A stretch of DNA of 64,000 bases from Hyphomicrobium sp. CS1GBMeth3 (GCF_900117455.1 NZ_FPHO01000002.1:806001-870000), one strand, 5' to 3'. Counted from the first letter of the stretch, positions 23,798 through 33,843 are shown. The notes: generated by a model not told the origin, from the sequence alone. Translations and numbers: made by a program.

Positions 23798-25311
23798 AGG
23801 GATTGAACCCCATCCTGCAGGTGCGCGAGCACGCGCGGCAGGTGGTCCGGCAAATCCTCGGCGATCAGGCCTGGTCCGAAGTCGCTTGCGACCTCGCCGT
23901 GCAGCCACGCGGCTGCGGCCGCCGCTTCAAATGCCGGTACGCCTTGCGCCAGAAGCCCCGTGATGAAGCCGCCGAGCACGTCGCCGGAGCCCGCGGTCGC
24001 GAGCCACGGCGGCGCGTTGGCATTGATGGCGGCGCGCCCGTCCGGAGCGGCGATGACCGTGTCGGCGCCCTTGAGCAGCACGACGGCGCCGCTCACGGCC
24101 GCGCCATGGCGCGCACGGTCGAGCCGCGAGCCCGGCACGTCGCCGAACAGGCGCGCGAACTCGCCGTCATGGGGCGTCAGCACGACACGCCGTTTGCCAC
24201 TTCCGCCGATGGCGCGCTGCAAGCGCTCGAGATCTCCGGCAAACGAGGTCAGCGCGTCGGCATCGAGAACGGCGGCGGCGGGCGACCGCAACACTGCCTC
24301 GACGAGCCGGCACATGGCCTCCCCTACGCCTCCGCCGGGGCCGACCAGCACGGCGTTCTTGCGCTTATCCGTCAGAATCTCGGTGAGGCCCTCTGGGCCT
24401 TCGAAGGGCTTCAGCATGATCGCGGTCAGATGCGCGGCATTGACGTCGACGGCATCGAACGGGCTCGCCACCGTCACCAATCCGGCGCCCGCACGCAGCG
24501 CGCCGCGCGCACCGAGCCGCGCCGCGCCGGTCGCATGCGCCGGTCCCGAGACGACGAGCGCATGACCGCGCGCGTATTTGTGTCCGCCGTGCTGCGGCCA
24601 GCGCAGCGCGGTGCGCCACAACGCCGGCCCGTTGGCAAACGTGGTGACGCCGATCTCGGGGAGCACGCTCGCTGGGATGCCGATGTCGGCCACATGAACC
24701 GTGCCGCAGAGGGCGCGTCCCGGAAACAAGAGATGGCCCGGCTTTCGGCGGAAGAACGTCACCGTCTCGTTCGCCTGGAGCACCGGCCCCAGCGCCGCGC
24801 CGGTCGCGCCATCGAGCCCGCTCGGGACGTCGATGGCCAGGACCGGCGTCTTCAAGTCATTGACGGCGGCGATTATCTCGGCCGCGATGCCGTCGATCGG
24901 CCGCGACAGGCCGGCGCCGAACAAGCCATCGATGATCAGGTGCAGGCTTTCGAGCTGAAAGGGATCGAGCTTGCGCACCGGTCCGTCGAAGCGGCGCGCC
25001 ATCTCGGCAGCGTCCCCCTTGAGGTCGGCCTTCTCGCCGAGAAGGAAGAGGCGCACGTCATAGCTTGCGCGCTTGAGCAGGCGTGCGGCAACGAACCCGT
25101 CACCGCCATTGTTGCCGGGCCCGCACAGGACGGCGATGCGCGATCCGGGCTTCAGACGGTTGCGGACGATCTCCGCGATGGCCTGCCCCGCCGCTTCCAT
25201 GAGATCGAGGCTTTTGGCGCCATGGGTGACAGCCAAGCGGTCGGCCTTTCCCATCTCGGCGGGCGTCAAAAGCTCATGGCCGCCCTCCAACCAGACCGTC
25301 TCGTTCGCCAA
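23794..25311 (-). CDS. nnrD: Bifunctional NAD(P)H-hydrate epimerase / dehydratase
   Basis: A 505-residue metabolite-repair enzyme. The N-terminal half is the epimerase (NnrE; LMEAAGQAIAEIV, AVLCGPGNNGGDGFVAARLL, IIDGLFGAGLSRPI, AIDVPSGLDGATG); the C-terminal half is the ADP-dependent dehydratase (NnrD; GHALVVSGPAHATGAARLGA, VLTPHDGEFARLFG, GSGDVLGGFITGLL). Together they restore NADHX and NADPHX to NAD(P)H. The conserved N-terminal LLTPAEM has no ATG before it in frame; a TTG with a GGGAG box seven bases upstream gives the normal length and is taken as the start. In Hyphomicrobiales this gene commonly precedes glnB-glnA. Confidence 0.93.
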   Translation of the reverse strand: MANETVWLEGGHELLTPAEMGKADRLAVTHGAKSLDLMEAAGQAIAEIVRNRLKPGSRIAVLCGPGNNGGDGFVAARLLKRASYDVRLFLLGEKADLKGDAAEMARRFDGPVRKLDPFQLESLHLIIDGLFGAGLSRPIDGIAAEIIAAVNDLKTPVLAIDVPSGLDGATGAALGPVLQANETVTFFRRKPGHLLFPGRALCGTVHVADIGIPASVLPEIGVTTFANGPALWRTALRWPQHGGHKYARGHALVVSGPAHATGAARLGARGALRAGAGLVTVASPFDAVDVNAAHLTAIMLKPFEGPEGLTEILTDKRKNAVLVGPGGGVGEAMCRLVEAVLRSPAAAVLDADALTSFAGDLERLQRAIGGSGKRRVVLTPHDGEFARLFGDVPGSRLDRARHGAAVSGAVVLLKGADTVIAAPDGRAAINANAPPWLATAGSGDVLGGFITGLLAQGVPAFEAAAAAAWLHGEVASDFGPGLIAEDLPDHLPRVLAHLQDGVQSL

Positions 25312-26001
<690 letters not shown>

Positions 26002-26049
26002 CCTACGCCGCCGAGGCAGTGACGTAGTTCCATAATAGGGGAGTGTTTT

Positions 26050-27456
26050 ATGACAACGGTCAGTGATGTCCTGAAGTTGATCAAGGACAAGGACGTAAAG
26101 TTCGTCGATCTGCGCTTCACGGACACCAAAGGCAAGGTGCAGCACGTCACCGCAGACGTCTCGTGCGTTGATGAGGATACTTTCGAAGGCTACGCATTCG
26201 ACGGCTCGTCGATCGCCGGCTGGAAGGGCATCGAGAGCTCGGACATGTTCCTGAAGCCGGATCCGGCCTCGGCACACATCGATCCGTTCTTTGCGCAGAC
26301 CACGCTCGCGATCTTCTGCGATGTCATCGAGCCGCTGACCGGCCAGCCCTACGAGCGCGACCCGCGCTCGATCGCCAAGAAAGCCGAGGCGTACATGGCT
26401 TCTCTCGGCATCGGCGACCGCGTGTTCTTCGGTCCGGAAGCCGAGTTCTTCCTGTTCGACGACGTCAAATTCTCGGCCGAGCCCTATAACACCGGCTTCA
26501 AGGTCGACAGCTCGGAGCTGCCCACCAACTCCGCCACCGAGTACGAACTCGGCAACCTCGGCCACCGTCCGCGCACGAAGGGCGGCTACTTCCCCGTGCC
26601 ACCGGTCGATTCCGCTCAGGATATCCGCTCGGAAATGCTCTCGGTGCTCGCCGAGATGGGCGTAAGCGTCGAAAAGCATCACCACGAGGTCGCCGCGGCC
26701 CAGCATGAGCTTGGGCTCAAGTTCGCGCCCATCATCACGGTCGCCGACCATCTGCAGATCTACAAGTACGTCGTGCATCAGGTCGCGCAGGCCTACGGCA
26801 AGACCGCAACCTTCATGCCGAAGCCCGTCTTCGGCGACAACGGCTCGGGCATGCACGTGCATCAGTCGATCTGGAAGGGCGGCGAGCCGGTGTTCGCCGG
26901 CAACAAATACTCCGACCTCTCGGATACCTGCCTCTACTACATCGGCGGCATCCTGAAGCACGCGAAGGCCATCAACGCCTTCACCAACCCGACCACCAAC
27001 TCCTACAAGCGTCTGGTGCCGGGCTACGAGGCACCGGTGCTGCTCGCCTACTCGGCGCGCAACCGCTCGGCCTCCTGCCGCATTCCGATCGTGACGAGCC
27101 CGAAGGCGAAGCGCATCGAGATCCGCTTCCCGGATCCGGCCGCCAATCCGTATCTCGCCTTCACCGCTATGCTGATGGCAGGTCTCGACGGCATCCAGAA
27201 CAAGATCCATCCGGGCGACCCGATGGACAAGAACCTCTACGATCTGCCGCCCGCAGAGCTGGCGCAGATCCCGACCGTGTCGGGCAGCCTGCGCGAAGCG
27301 CTAACCTCGCTCGACAGCGATCGCGGGTTCCTCAAGGCCGGCGGTGTCATGACCGACGATATGATCGACTCGTACATCGAGCTGCGCATGGCGGAGAACC
27401 TTCGCTACGAGATTACGCCGCATCCGGTCGAGTACGACATGTATTACTCGGTCTGA
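26050..27456 (+). CDS. glnA: Glutamine synthetase, type I
   Basis: A 468-residue enzyme joining ammonia to glutamate with ATP, the main route of ammonia assimilation; active as a dodecamer in the cytoplasm. Full-length family signatures include [76 protein letters not shown] and [16 protein letters not shown]. The adenylylation Tyr in [10 protein letters not shown] (near residue 398) is present, so activity is probably controlled by GlnE and PII. It is co-transcribed with glnB and ends in a strong terminator. Confidence 0.98.
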   Translation: MTTVSDVLKLIKDKDVKFVDLRFTDTKGKVQHVTADVSCVDEDTFEGYAFDGSSIAGWKGIESSDMFLKPDPASAHIDPFFAQTTLAIFCDVIEPLTGQPYERDPRSIAKKAEAYMASLGIGDRVFFGPEAEFFLFDDVKFSAEPYNTGFKVDSSELPTNSATEYELGNLGHRPRTKGGYFPVPPVDSAQDIRSEMLSVLAEMGVSVEKHHHEVAAAQHELGLKFAPIITVADHLQIYKYVVHQVAQAYGKTATFMPKPVFGDNGSGMHVHQSIWKGGEPVFAGNKYSDLSDTCLYYIGGILKHAKAINAFTNPTTNSYKRLVPGYEAPVLLAYSARNRSASCRIPIVTSPKAKRIEIRFPDPAANPYLAFTAMLMAGLDGIQNKIHPGDPMDKNLYDLPPAELAQIPTVSGSLREALTSLDSDRGFLKAGGVMTDDMIDSYIELRMAENLRYEITPHPVEYDMYYSV

Positions 27457-27480
27457 TCAATCTCAGATGCACACAACGAA

Positions 27481-27507
27481 AGCCCGGCAGCGATGCCGGG
27501 CTTTTTT
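27481..27507 (+). terminator. Intrinsic terminator of glnBA
   Basis: A perfect 9-bp stem AGCCCGGCA / TGCCGGGCT, a four-base loop (GCGA) and six T. It lies 24 bases after the glnA stop. Confidence 0.95.
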
Positions 27508-27636
27508 CATGCGCCGCTGCAAGCGCTTTGACTGCAACGCTACGGGGGTGTGCTCGTGTTGCGCATACTTCGTGAATTGACACGTCGCCTGCGCAGGCGC
27601 AGACTTCATACATATTCTGAAAGGAGGTCTAAGAAA

Positions 27637-27687
27637 ATGGGACCACCGGATCAGCCGAGGCTGCTTGCACCTGATTGCGCACAATAG
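27637..27687 (+). CDS. Possible 16-residue peptide with perfect Shine-Dalgarno
   Basis: The frame MGPPDQPRLLAPDCAQ is preceded by AAAGGAGGT with seven bases to the ATG, one of the best ribosome-binding sites in the window. The peptide matches no known family. It could be a leader peptide, a real microprotein or chance. The strong initiation signal is the only support. Confidence 0.25.
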   Translation: MGPPDQPRLLAPDCAQ

Positions 27688-28119
27688 GCGAATAGGGTTT
27701 CGGCAAGCGGCACTCAGACAACCTGAACACTCGACGTGAAATCTCAGAGCCTTGAGCGCTATTGGCGCCGTGGGCGCGTAAGTGTGCACCCGATCCTTGG
27801 ACCTTAACCCGCTTCGTGCGCAAAGCGTCCGAAGTGAATAGTTGAGACGTCCCCTGTGCGCGGTGGAGCCAGAGATCGGCCGCCGTCGGATCGGAGAGCG
27901 GGAGCGCCAGCTCTCCCGACATGGCACTGACGCGAAGCCCATGCGCAGCCGAGATGCAGGGTATCCGGAGATTTCACGAGACAGGAGCAACGGCTAGGAC
28001 AAGAGACGGCAGATCTGAAGTCCCGATCGACTTGGTTGGACGCCGCTTGGCGATCCCGCGACCCGAAGCGATGGACTTGCCTCTGCCTTGAGTAACGATG
28101 GTCCTCGACCGTAGTCTCG

Positions 28120-28160
28120 CGAGCCCGCATCGGCAGCCTCCGCCGGCGGGCTCGTTTTCT
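28120..28160 (+). terminator. Terminator-like hairpin with no gene upstream
   Basis: The stem CGAGCCCGC / GCGGGCTCG (9 bp) continues, after a two-base bulge, with CGGC / GCCG around a seven-base loop, followed by TTTTCTATTT. It would end a plus-strand transcript from the gene-poor region, or act as an attenuator 45 bases before the next gene. Confidence 0.7.
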
Positions 28161-28204
28161 ATTTCGTCGCGGCGGCGCCACGATTGCGTGCCAGCCAGAC
28201 TGGC

Positions 28205-29017
28205 ATGACCTATCGCTTCCTGCCCGTCGCCCGTAGAACCGTCGTCGTCCTTCTCTCGGCGTTCGCGCTGGCATCAGCTGCAGCGCCGCTGGCGCATGCG
28301 CGTGCGCCTTACGGCTGGCTTGCCGCCGGCGCCGCGCCGACCGCAACGCTCGCCGATCGCATTCCGCCGCCGGCGGGCTTCGTGCGCAAGCCGGAGCCGG
28401 CCGGCTCGTTCGCCGCCTGGTTGCGTGGACTTCCCATGCGCCCGGCGGGGACGCCGGTGCTCACACATACCGGCAACCAGAAGTTCCGCCAAGATGTGCA
28501 TGTGGCCGTGATCGATATCGACATCGGCAAGCGCGACCTGCAGCAGTGTGCTGATGCCATCATGCGGCTGCGTGCCGAATGGTTGTTCAGCGCGCGCCGC
28601 GATCGGGAGATCGCCTTCAACAACACGAACGGCAAGCGCATGCGGTTCGCAAGCGCCAAACGCAAAGATCATGCGGGCCTGCGGAAGTATATGGATCTGG
28701 TGTTTGCGTATGCCGGCACCTATTCGCTCGAGCGCGAGCTGAAGCCGGTGGCGCCCGAGGCGCTGGCCATCGGCGACGTGTTCATCAAGGGCGGCTTTCC
28801 GGGGCACGCGGTGCTCGTCGCAGACGTAGTCGAGCACGAGACGACGGGCGAGAAGCGCTTCCTGCTGCTGCAGAGCTATATGCCCGCCCAGGACATGCAC
28901 ATCCTCAAGAACCCGGCGGCCCAAAACGGCGCGCCCTGGTACGCGATCCCGAGCGGCGATCAGCTCGTGACGCCCGAATGGACGTTCAAAAGCACGGCGC
29001 TGCGCCGCTGGCCCTGA
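28205..29017 (+). CDS. Exported DUF4846 family protein
   Basis: A 270-residue protein with a signal peptide (to about AHARA). The rest matches DUF4846: RIPPPAGFVRKPEPAGSFAAWLRGLPM near the N-terminus, VAVIDIDIGKRDLQQCADAIMRLRAEWLF in the middle, MDLVFAYAGTYSLEREL, then IGDVFIKGGFPGHAVLVADV and FLLLQSYMPAQDMHILKNP at the end. The His-Ala-Val-X-Val after a Gly-rich turn and the earlier Cys hint at a papain-like or NlpC/P60-like arrangement (Cys in QQCADA, His in GHAVLV), but this is inference. The chosen ATG gives the signal peptide. Function unknown. Confidence 0.82.
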   Translation: MTYRFLPVARRTVVVLLSAFALASAAAPLAHARAPYGWLAAGAAPTATLADRIPPPAGFVRKPEPAGSFAAWLRGLPMRPAGTPVLTHTGNQKFRQDVHVAVIDIDIGKRDLQQCADAIMRLRAEWLFSARRDREIAFNNTNGKRMRFASAKRKDHAGLRKYMDLVFAYAGTYSLERELKPVAPEALAIGDVFIKGGFPGHAVLVADVVEHETTGEKRFLLLQSYMPAQDMHILKNPAAQNGAPWYAIPSGDQLVTPEWTFKSTALRRWP

Positions 29018-29162
29018 CCGCGCCAGCAAAGTTGCAGATGCGGCTTTTGGAACGGCGTTCGATTCGGCCGCACACAAGCGGCAACTTTTGCTCATGTGGG
29101 TAACGGGGGAAGCTTTGCTTCTGGCTCCCAGCGACTCGTCGGTCCGGATTAGTGTGCGGCCC

Positions 29163-30677
29163 ATGACCAGCACCGCACTCCTCCAATCCGATACCCTCCG
29201 CGAAGCCGCCTCCGCTGCCGAACCCGGGCAGTTCCGCGAGGCGCCGCACAACATCGAAGCCGAGCAGGCGCTGCTTGGCGCGATCCTGATCAACAACGAG
29301 GCCCTGGATCGCGTCTCGGCGTTCCTCGAGCCGCTGCATTTCTTCGATCCCTTGCACGGGCAGATCTACGAGATCGCCGGCAAGATGATCCAGGCGGGCA
29401 AGCAGGCGACACCGATCACGCTCAAGACCTTCTTCGACGCGGCCGAGCCGATCGATGCGCACCTTACCGTACCGCAGTATCTCGGGCGCCTCGCCACCAG
29501 CGCCACGACGATCATCAATGCCGAGGACTACGGGCGCACGATCTACGATCTTGCCGTGCGTCGCCAGCTCATCACGCTCGGCGAGGATATCGTCAACTCG
29601 GCCTACGATGCGCCGATCGATTTTCCGCCCGAGAGCCAGATCCAGGAAGCCGAGAGCCGTCTCTATGGCCTCGCCGAGCGCGGCAAGTACGGCCAGGGCT
29701 TCATGAGCTTCGGCAACGCACTGACGCACGCGATCGACATGGCGAACGCGGCCTACCAGCGCGACGGTCATTTGTCGGGTCTGTCGACGGGGCTCAACGA
29801 TCTCGACAACAAGATGGGCGGCCTGCAGTCATCCGATCTGATCATCCTCGCCGGCCGTCCCTCGATGGGTAAGACGGCCCTCGCGACCAACATCGCCTAC
29901 AACATCGCAAAGGCCTATCGGGCCGAGCGCCAGCCAGACGGCACGGACAAAACCGTGAACGGCGGTATCGTCGGCTTCTTCTCGCTCGAAATGAGCGCCG
30001 AGCAGCTCGCGACGCGTATTCTTTCGGAGCAGGCCGAGCTTGCGTCCGAGCGCATCCGCCGCGGCATGATCAACGAGGACGAGTTCCGCAAGCTCTCGGC
30101 GGTTGCACAGGAGATGAGCCGCTCTCCACTCTATATCGACCAGACGGGCGGCATCTCCATCGCGCAGCTCGCGGCGCGCGCGCGCAAGCTCAAGCGGCAG
30201 AAGGGGCTCGATCTTCTGGTCGTGGACTACCTGCAGTTGCTGTCCGGCTCGTCCAAGCGCGGCGACAATCGCGTGCAGGAAATCACCGAGATCACCACCG
30301 GCTTGAAGGCGCTGGCGAAAGAGCTCGCCGTGCCGATCCTGGCGCTGTCGCAGCTTTCGCGTCAGGTGGAACAGCGCGAGGACAAGCGTCCGCAGCTTTC
30401 GGACCTGCGTGAATCGGGCTCGATCGAGCAGGACGCCGACGTTGTCATGTTCGTGTTCCGTGAGGAATACTACGTCGAGCGGCAGAAGCCGCGCGAAGGC
30501 ACGCCGGAGTTCAACGATTGGCAGACGCAGATGATGGCGGTGAGCGGCAAGGCCGAGGTGATCATCGGCAAGCAGCGCCATGGTCCCGTGGGCACCGTGC
30601 AGCTCGCGTTCGAGAACCAGTTCACGCGCTTCGGCAACCTCGCGCGCGAGTATCAGATGCCCGAGCGCTACGAGTGA
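29163..30677 (+). CDS. dnaB: Replicative DNA helicase
   Basis: A 504-residue hexameric helicase that unwinds DNA at the replication fork. The N-terminal domain begins PHNIEAEQALLGAILINNEALDRV. The RecA-like ATPase domain has Walker A (LAGRPSMGKTALATNIAYN), GFFSLEMSAEQLATRI, Walker B-like LLVVDYLQLLSG, ALSQLSRQVEQREDKRPQLSDLRESGSIEQDADVVMF, and the C-terminal KQRHGPVGTV. I start at MTSTALLQ, which gives normal length; upstream codons in the frame are not family-like. No good ribosome-binding site is visible. It leads the conserved alphaproteobacterial set dnaB-alr-radA-cvpA-purF. Confidence 0.97.
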   Translation: MTSTALLQSDTLREAASAAEPGQFREAPHNIEAEQALLGAILINNEALDRVSAFLEPLHFFDPLHGQIYEIAGKMIQAGKQATPITLKTFFDAAEPIDAHLTVPQYLGRLATSATTIINAEDYGRTIYDLAVRRQLITLGEDIVNSAYDAPIDFPPESQIQEAESRLYGLAERGKYGQGFMSFGNALTHAIDMANAAYQRDGHLSGLSTGLNDLDNKMGGLQSSDLIILAGRPSMGKTALATNIAYNIAKAYRAERQPDGTDKTVNGGIVGFFSLEMSAEQLATRILSEQAELASERIRRGMINEDEFRKLSAVAQEMSRSPLYIDQTGGISIAQLAARARKLKRQKGLDLLVVDYLQLLSGSSKRGDNRVQEITEITTGLKALAKELAVPILALSQLSRQVEQREDKRPQLSDLRESGSIEQDADVVMFVFREEYYVERQKPREGTPEFNDWQTQMMAVSGKAEVIIGKQRHGPVGTVQLAFENQFTRFGNLAREYQMPERYE

Positions 30678-30719
30678 AGCTCAACCGCGCATGGCGCTGG
30701 ATTGGGCGACGGGTGAGGC

Positions 30720-31847
30720 ATGCCTCTTAAGCTCCCACCCGACGCAACCGGCATCATCACCGTCGATCTCGACGCGCTGCAGGCGAACTGGCGCGCGCTG
30801 GCCGAGCGCGTGGCGCCGGCGGAGTGCGCGGCTGTGGTCAAGGCCGACGCCTACGGCCTCGGCGCAGCGGAGGTGATCCCGGCGCTTGAGCTCGCCGGCT
30901 GTCGCACGTTCTTCGTCGCCACACCCGAGGAGGCGCGCGGCGCGCGCCTGCTTGCGCCCAAGGCGCGTGTGTTCGCACTCGACGGACTTTTTCCCGGAGC
31001 CGCGCCGCTGCTCGTCGCCGCCGACGTGGCGCCGGTACTCGCGAGCCTTGCGGAGGTTCGGGAATGGGCGAGCGAGGCGCGGCATCTTTCGCGTCGCCTG
31101 CCGGCTGCGCTGCAGATCGACTCCGGGCTCAATCGTCTCGGCCTGGCGCTCGATGAGATCAAGACGCTCGTCAACGAGCCGAACCTTCTGGACGCGCTCG
31201 ATCTGCGCCTCGTCATGAGCCATCTCGCCTGCGCCGACGATCCGGCTCACCCGCATAACGCCAAACAGCGTACCGCCTTCAACCGGCGTCGCGCGCTGCT
31301 GCCGGCGCTGCCGGCCAGCCTCGCCGCATCCGACGGTTTGATGCTCGGCTCGGCGTTTCACTACGACTTGGTACGGCCGGGCTACGCCCTTTACGGCGGA
31401 CAGGCCTTCCGCAGCGAGCCGACGCCGGTTTCACCTGTCGTCACCGTCAAGGCGCGCGTTCTGCAGGTGCGCACACTCAGGGCCGGAGACAGCGTTGGGT
31501 ATTCGGCGACGTGGCAGGCGACACGTCCGACACGACTTGCCATCGTCGCAGCGGGCTATGCCGACGGCTTCGCGCGCGCACTCAGCGGTGCGTCGGGGCG
31601 CAAGGGCGGCGTGGTCACGATCGGCGGCCAGAAGGCGCCCGTGGTCGGGCGTGTCTCGATGGATCTCATCACGGTCGACATCACCGACGTTCCGGGTGAG
31701 GTTCATCGCGGCGATCTCGCGACGCTGATCGGACCGGGGCTCACCATCGAGGCCATGGGGCGCACCGCCGGCACTATTGGCTACGAGGTGCTGACGCGGC
31801 TCGGGACGCGCTTCGTACGCCGCCATACGGGCGGAGGTGCGTGCTAG
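30720..31847 (+). CDS. alr: Alanine racemase
   Basis: A 375-residue PLP enzyme that converts L-alanine to D-alanine for peptidoglycan. The PLP-lysine motif is AAVVKADAYGLGA. LQIDSGLNRLGL, VMSHLACAD, the SVGYSATW and AAGYADGFAR segments, and VGRVSMDLITVDITD (with the catalytic-type residues) are all present. Length is normal. Its stop codon touches the ATG of radA, so the two are translationally coupled. alr between dnaB and radA is a usual order in Hyphomicrobiales. Confidence 0.97.
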   Translation: MPLKLPPDATGIITVDLDALQANWRALAERVAPAECAAVVKADAYGLGAAEVIPALELAGCRTFFVATPEEARGARLLAPKARVFALDGLFPGAAPLLVAADVAPVLASLAEVREWASEARHLSRRLPAALQIDSGLNRLGLALDEIKTLVNEPNLLDALDLRLVMSHLACADDPAHPHNAKQRTAFNRRRALLPALPASLAASDGLMLGSAFHYDLVRPGYALYGGQAFRSEPTPVSPVVTVKARVLQVRTLRAGDSVGYSATWQATRPTRLAIVAAGYADGFARALSGASGRKGGVVTIGGQKAPVVGRVSMDLITVDITDVPGEVHRGDLATLIGPGLTIEAMGRTAGTIGYEVLTRLGTRFVRRHTGGGAC

Positions 31848-33227
31848 ATGGCCAAGGCCGCCAAATCCCAGTTCGTCTGCCAGAGCTGCGGGGCCGTTTC
31901 GGCACGCTGGTCGGGCAAGTGCGTCTCCTGCGGCGACTGGAATACGATCGTCGAGGAATTGACGGCGGCAGCTGCGCCGCCCGGTTCCGGTCTCGCCGGC
32001 GCCAGCAAGGGACGCGCGCTCAAGCTCGAGACGCTCGCGGGTGCGCCGCAAGAGGCGCCGCGCTTCACGACCGGCATGCCGGAGCTCGACCGCGTGACAG
32101 GCGGCGGTGTCGTACCGGGGTCGGTGCTGCTGATCTCAGGGGAGCCCGGCATCGGCAAATCGACGCTGCTCCTGCAGCTTGCCGCGGCGCTCGCGCGCGC
32201 GGGACGCCGGGCTGTCTACTTCTCGGGCGAGGAGGCGACGGCGCAGGTGCGTCTGCGCGCGGCGCGGCTCGGGCTCGCCGATGCGCCGGTGGCACTTGCC
32301 TCGGAGACCAGCCTCGCCAACATCCTCGCGACACTCGGCGAAGGGCCGAAGGCCGATCTCGTCGTCGTCGATTCCATTCAGACGCTGTGGTCGGACGCGC
32401 TTGAAGCGGCGCCGGGATCCGTCAGCCAGGTTCGGGCGGCCACGCAATCGCTGGTCCGCTACGCCAAGCAGGCGGGCTCGGCGCTGCTGCTCGTCGGACA
32501 CGTGACCAAGGAAGGACAGATCGCGGGACCGAAGGCCGTCGAGCACGTCGTCGATACCGTGCTCACCTTCGAGGGCGATCGCGGCCACGCTTATCGCATC
32601 CTGCGCGCGACCAAGAACCGTTTCGGCGCCACCGACGAGATCGGCGTGTTCGAGATGGTAGGTGCGGGCCTGCGCGAGGTGGCGAACCCATCCGAGCTGT
32701 TCCTCGGCGAGCGCGATGCCAAGGCACCCGGTACAGCGGTGTTCGCCGGCATCGAAGGCACGCGCCCGATCCTGGTCGAGATCCAGGCGCTCGTGGCGCC
32801 GTCGGGGCTCGGCGTGCCGCGGCGTGCGGTGGTCGGATGGGAGCAGAGCCGGCTCGCCATGCTGATCGCCGTACTCGAAGCCCGCTGCGGGGTCTCGTTC
32901 TCCAATCACGACGTTTACCTCAATGTGGCGGGCGGCCTGCGCATCGTCGAGCCGGCGGCGGATCTGGCGGCGGCGGCTGCCCTTCTCGCCTCGCTCGCAA
33001 ACCGGGCGCTCGATCCCAAGCAGATCCATTTCGGCGAGATCTCCCTCTCGGGCGCCGTGCGGGCATCCCCGCATATGGGTTTGCGCCTCAAGGAGGCCGC
33101 CAAGCTAGGGTTTACAGACGCCGTGATTCCCGCTGGCGGCGAGGCTAGCGCCGAGGGCGCGCGCCTCACGCTGCGGCGGATTTCGCACCTTAAGGAGCTT
33201 GCGGCGGGCCTCGCCGCATGCGACTGA
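31848..33227 (+). CDS. radA: DNA repair protein RadA
   Basis: A 459-residue ATPase that helps RecA in recombination by driving branch migration. It has the N-terminal zinc finger CQSCGAVSARWSGKCVSCGDW, Walker A (SGEPGIGKSTLLLQ), a Walker B-type strand (DLVVVDSIQTLW), the RadA-specific KNRFG motif (RATKNRFGATDEIGVFEM), and a C-terminal Lon-protease-like fold (HDVYLNVAGGLRIVEPAADLA) without the catalytic dyad, as is normal. The ATG follows the alr stop with no gap. Confidence 0.97.
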   Translation: MAKAAKSQFVCQSCGAVSARWSGKCVSCGDWNTIVEELTAAAAPPGSGLAGASKGRALKLETLAGAPQEAPRFTTGMPELDRVTGGGVVPGSVLLISGEPGIGKSTLLLQLAAALARAGRRAVYFSGEEATAQVRLRAARLGLADAPVALASETSLANILATLGEGPKADLVVVDSIQTLWSDALEAAPGSVSQVRAATQSLVRYAKQAGSALLLVGHVTKEGQIAGPKAVEHVVDTVLTFEGDRGHAYRILRATKNRFGATDEIGVFEMVGAGLREVANPSELFLGERDAKAPGTAVFAGIEGTRPILVEIQALVAPSGLGVPRRAVVGWEQSRLAMLIAVLEARCGVSFSNHDVYLNVAGGLRIVEPAADLAAAAALLASLANRALDPKQIHFGEISLSGAVRASPHMGLRLKEAAKLGFTDAVIPAGGEASAEGARLTLRRISHLKELAAGLAACD

Positions 33228-33285
33228 ACGGTGGGGACAACTCTCAGGATACGATGCACTTCCAGGAGCTGAGGAGCCGAGACCC

Positions 33286-33843
33286 ATGATCGGGCCGCTG
33301 ACCTATCTCGACGCCGCGGTGATCGCGGTCTGCTTCATCTCGGCGATCCTGGCCATGTATCGCGGGCTTACCCGCGAGCTGCTGTCCATCCTGTCGTGGG
33401 TGGCGGCTGCCGGCGCGACTCTCTATTTCGTCTTGAATTACAAGAAGGTGGCCGAGGACATGGCCGCCCAGCTCGGCACCCAGGTGGCGGTTGCTCAGAT
33501 CGCCATCGGCGCCGTCATCTTCCTGATCGTGCTCATTATCGTGCACCTCATCACGGCCCGGCTGTCGGATGTGATTCTGGATAGCAGTGTCGGTATGATT
33601 GATCGCATCCTGGGCTTCCTGTTCGGGCTTGCCCGCGGCTTCCTGCTGGTCGTCATCCCGTACATGTTCTACGCCTCTTTTGTCCCGGACGAGCAGAATC
33701 ACCTGCCGTGGGTGCGAGATGGTCTGTCCACGCCGTATATCCGCGACACCGGCCATGTGATCCGAGGAATCCTCGAGACTTACATGCCGACCAGCCTGTC
33801 GCAGCCGTCGGCTCCGGCCGAGGTTGAGCCCCCGGCTCAATAA
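33286..33843 (+). CDS. cvpA: CvpA family inner-membrane protein
   Basis: A 185-residue protein with four predicted membrane helices: TYLDAAVIAVCFISAILAM, RELLSILSWVAAAGATLYF, VAQIAIGAVIFLIVLIIVHLI and GLARGFLLVVIPYMFYA. The conserved RGLTRELLSILSW and the DRILGFLFGLARG loop are family marks. CvpA is linked to colicin V production and to envelope homeostasis; its exact action is unknown. Here it precedes purF, as in many proteobacteria. An AGGAG box supports the start; the C-terminus is a short Pro-rich tail. Confidence 0.92.
   Translation: MIGPLTYLDAAVIAVCFISAILAMYRGLTRELLSILSWVAAAGATLYFVLNYKKVAEDMAAQLGTQVAVAQIAIGAVIFLIVLIIVHLITARLSDVILDSSVGMIDRILGFLFGLARGFLLVVIPYMFYASFVPDEQNHLPWVRDGLSTPYIRDTGHVIRGILETYMPTSLSQPSAPAEVEPPAQ

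Larger units (their letters stand above)
27508..28204. other. Gene-poor, structured intergenic stretch
   Basis: About 700 bases with no protein gene that I can defend. The open frames on the minus strand are Arg/Ser/Cys-rich, match nothing and overlap each other. It looks less GC-rich than the flanks. Visible structure: a perfect 12-bp palindrome GCCTGCGCAGGC (27587-27598), a full AAAGGAGGT Shine-Dalgarno box before a 16-codon frame, and a terminator-like hairpin at 28120-28160 on the plus strand. Possible readings are a small RNA, a leader region for the next gene, or a decayed gene. I do not recognise tmRNA, RNase P RNA, SRP RNA or 6S RNA in it. Confidence 0.5.

Noticed and set aside
27463..27990. 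175-residue minus-strand frame after glnA
   Set aside because: Arg, Ser and Cys-rich, crosses the glnBA terminator, no Shine-Dalgarno, no family.
27804..28346. 180-residue minus-strand frame overlapping the DUF4846 start
   Set aside because: Arg-rich composition and no motif; it overlaps a well-supported signal peptide on the other strand.
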